A stretch of 7,131 nucleotides of DNA, taken from assembly GCA_943331145.2 (NCBI GenBank), contig CALQKL020000111.1:1-7131 (forward strand). Direction: 5' to 3'. The notes under the pieces were generated by a model. It was not told the origin of the DNA and did not search any database. It worked only from the letters and a program-made list of their open reading frames with translations. Positions 6,491 to 7,131 of the stretch are shown in pieces (positions within the stretch are counted from its first letter, which is position 1; the number at the start of each line of letters is the position of its first letter). The position numbers and the translations under genes are program-made. This stretch comes from Chitinophaga pinensis (GTDB taxonomy: Bacteria; Bacteroidota; Bacteroidia; Chitinophagales; Chitinophagaceae).

Positions 6491-7131
6491 ATGAGGCGTT
6501 TTTTTTTAATCAGCGTTTCGCTGATTTCTTTTTTGTGTTTATCAACTTCAATATTTGCACAAAATGATAAATCTACCAACAAAAGAAAATTAACCATAAA
6601 CGGCTACATAAAAGATGTATATTCTGGCGAAACCCTTATTGGTGCTACGCTTTCTGTAAAAGGGATTTCAAAAGGCGTTCCGTCAAATACATTTGGTTAT
6701 TACTCATTAACATTAAATGAAGGTAACTACGAAATTACTTGTTCTTTTATCGGCTATCAGTCTGAAAAAATCATCATTCTATTAAATTCGGATACTGCTT
6801 TAAACATCAGCTTAAAGCCTACTACAGCTCTTTCTCAAGAAGTGGTCATAACAGCTTCAAAGAAAGACAACAATGTAAAATCTGCACAAATGGGAAAAAC
6901 CACTTTGCCGATTGATCAAATCAAATCTGTTCCTGCAATTTTAGGCGAGGTAGATTTATTAAAAGTAGTTCAGTTGTTGCCTGGTGTAAGAAACGCAGGG
7001 GAGGGGAGCTCGGGTATTTATGTTCGTGGTGGTGGCCCAGATCAAAACTTAATTTTATTAGACGATGCTGTGGTGTACAACACAGGTCATTTGTTTGGTT
7101 TCTTTTCAGTATTTAATGCCGATGCCATTAA
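6491..7131 (+). CDS. TonB-dependent outer-membrane receptor, N-terminal part (3' truncated)
   Basis: The frame is open from the ATG at 6491 to the window end (213 codons seen). Residues 1-23 form a clean signal peptide: MRR, a hydrophobic core, then cleavage after SIFA before Gln24. Residues about 35-110 are a carboxypeptidase-regulatory-like beta-sandwich (NGYIKDVYSGETLIGATLSVKG, then GYYSLTL and a FIGYQ strand end). QEVVITAS (116-123) links to the TonB plug domain, with VDLLKVVQLLPGV (154-166), GIYVRGGGPDQN (175-186) and LLDDAVVYN (189-197). The beta-barrel lies past the window. Such receptors import substrates across the outer membrane using TonB energy. No SusD partner is visible, and the substrate cannot be read from this part. 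The 4-bp gap to the DUF3347 gene implies co-transcription. The first codons include a run of nine T (6499-6507) and a terminator-like hairpin. Confidence 0.9.
   Translation, partial: MRRFFLISVSLISFLCLSTSIFAQNDKSTNKRKLTINGYIKDVYSGETLIGATLSVKGISKGVPSNTFGYYSLTLNEGNYEITCSFIGYQSEKIIILLNSDTALNISLKPTTALSQEVVITASKKDNNVKSAQMGKTTLPIDQIKSVPAILGEVDLLKVVQLLPGVRNAGEGSSGIYVRGGGPDQNLILLDDAVVYNTGHLFGFFSVFNADAI
6508..6534 (+). terminator. Terminator-like hairpin inside the receptor's signal-peptide codons
   Basis: AATCAGCG (6508-6515), loop TTT, and CGCTGATT (6519-6526) form a perfect 8-bp stem with four G:C pairs at the loop end. It is followed by TCTTTTTTG (6527-6535). This has the form of a rho-independent terminator and begins 22 bp after the DUF3347 stop. 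It lies within receptor codons 6-12, so it may act as an attenuator between the two genes, or be a by-product of an Ile/Ser/Leu-rich signal peptide. Confidence 0.45.

Noticed and set aside
1..7131. CRISPR array, mobile element, tRNA or defence island
   Set aside because: I saw no regularly spaced repeats, transposase or integrase motifs, terminal inverted repeats, tRNA-like segments, or defence-gene families; the genes seen are core envelope, repair and ribosome-associated functions plus the receptor pair.

Overview
The window looks like ordinary chromosomal DNA from a low-GC member of the Bacteroidota, probably near the Chitinophagales or Sphingobacteriales. The reasons are a Bacteroidota-style LptD, a TonB-dependent receptor with an N-terminal carboxypeptidase-regulatory-like domain, a stand-alone DUF3347 protein, AT-rich intergenic DNA, and TAnnTTTG-type -7 boxes with no clear Shine-Dalgarno sequences. 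The lineage below phylum is inference.

Layout: (1) Bases 1-2155, plus strand, hold the C-terminal part of an LptD-type outer-membrane LPS-assembly barrel, whose N-terminus lies before the window. (2) Convergent to it, with only 7 bp between the stops, is a minus-strand pair: uracil-DNA glycosylase (ung, 3617-2940) followed by a PlsC-type acyltransferase (2903-2163, TTG start). (3) Further upstream on the minus strand is a YheS-like ABC-F ATPase (5668-3740), separated from ung by a 122-bp AT-rich spacer containing a 14-bp tandem repeat. (4) A 203-bp divergent intergenic region (5669-5871) carries a candidate -7 box for each direction. (5) On the plus strand, a membrane-anchored DUF3347 protein (5872-6486) is followed after 4 bp by the start of a TonB-dependent receptor (6491 to the window end, truncated).

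Most of the genes are housekeeping: envelope biogenesis (LptD, PlsC), base-excision repair (Ung) and ribosome-associated ABC-F activity. The least explained part is the right end. The DUF3347 protein has Cys, His and Met residues that suggest metal binding, and it is tightly coupled to an outer-membrane receptor. A perfect 8-bp hairpin followed by a T-tract lies inside the receptor's signal-peptide codons and resembles an intrinsic terminator or attenuator. I found no CRISPR array, tRNA, rRNA, insertion sequence or phage gene.
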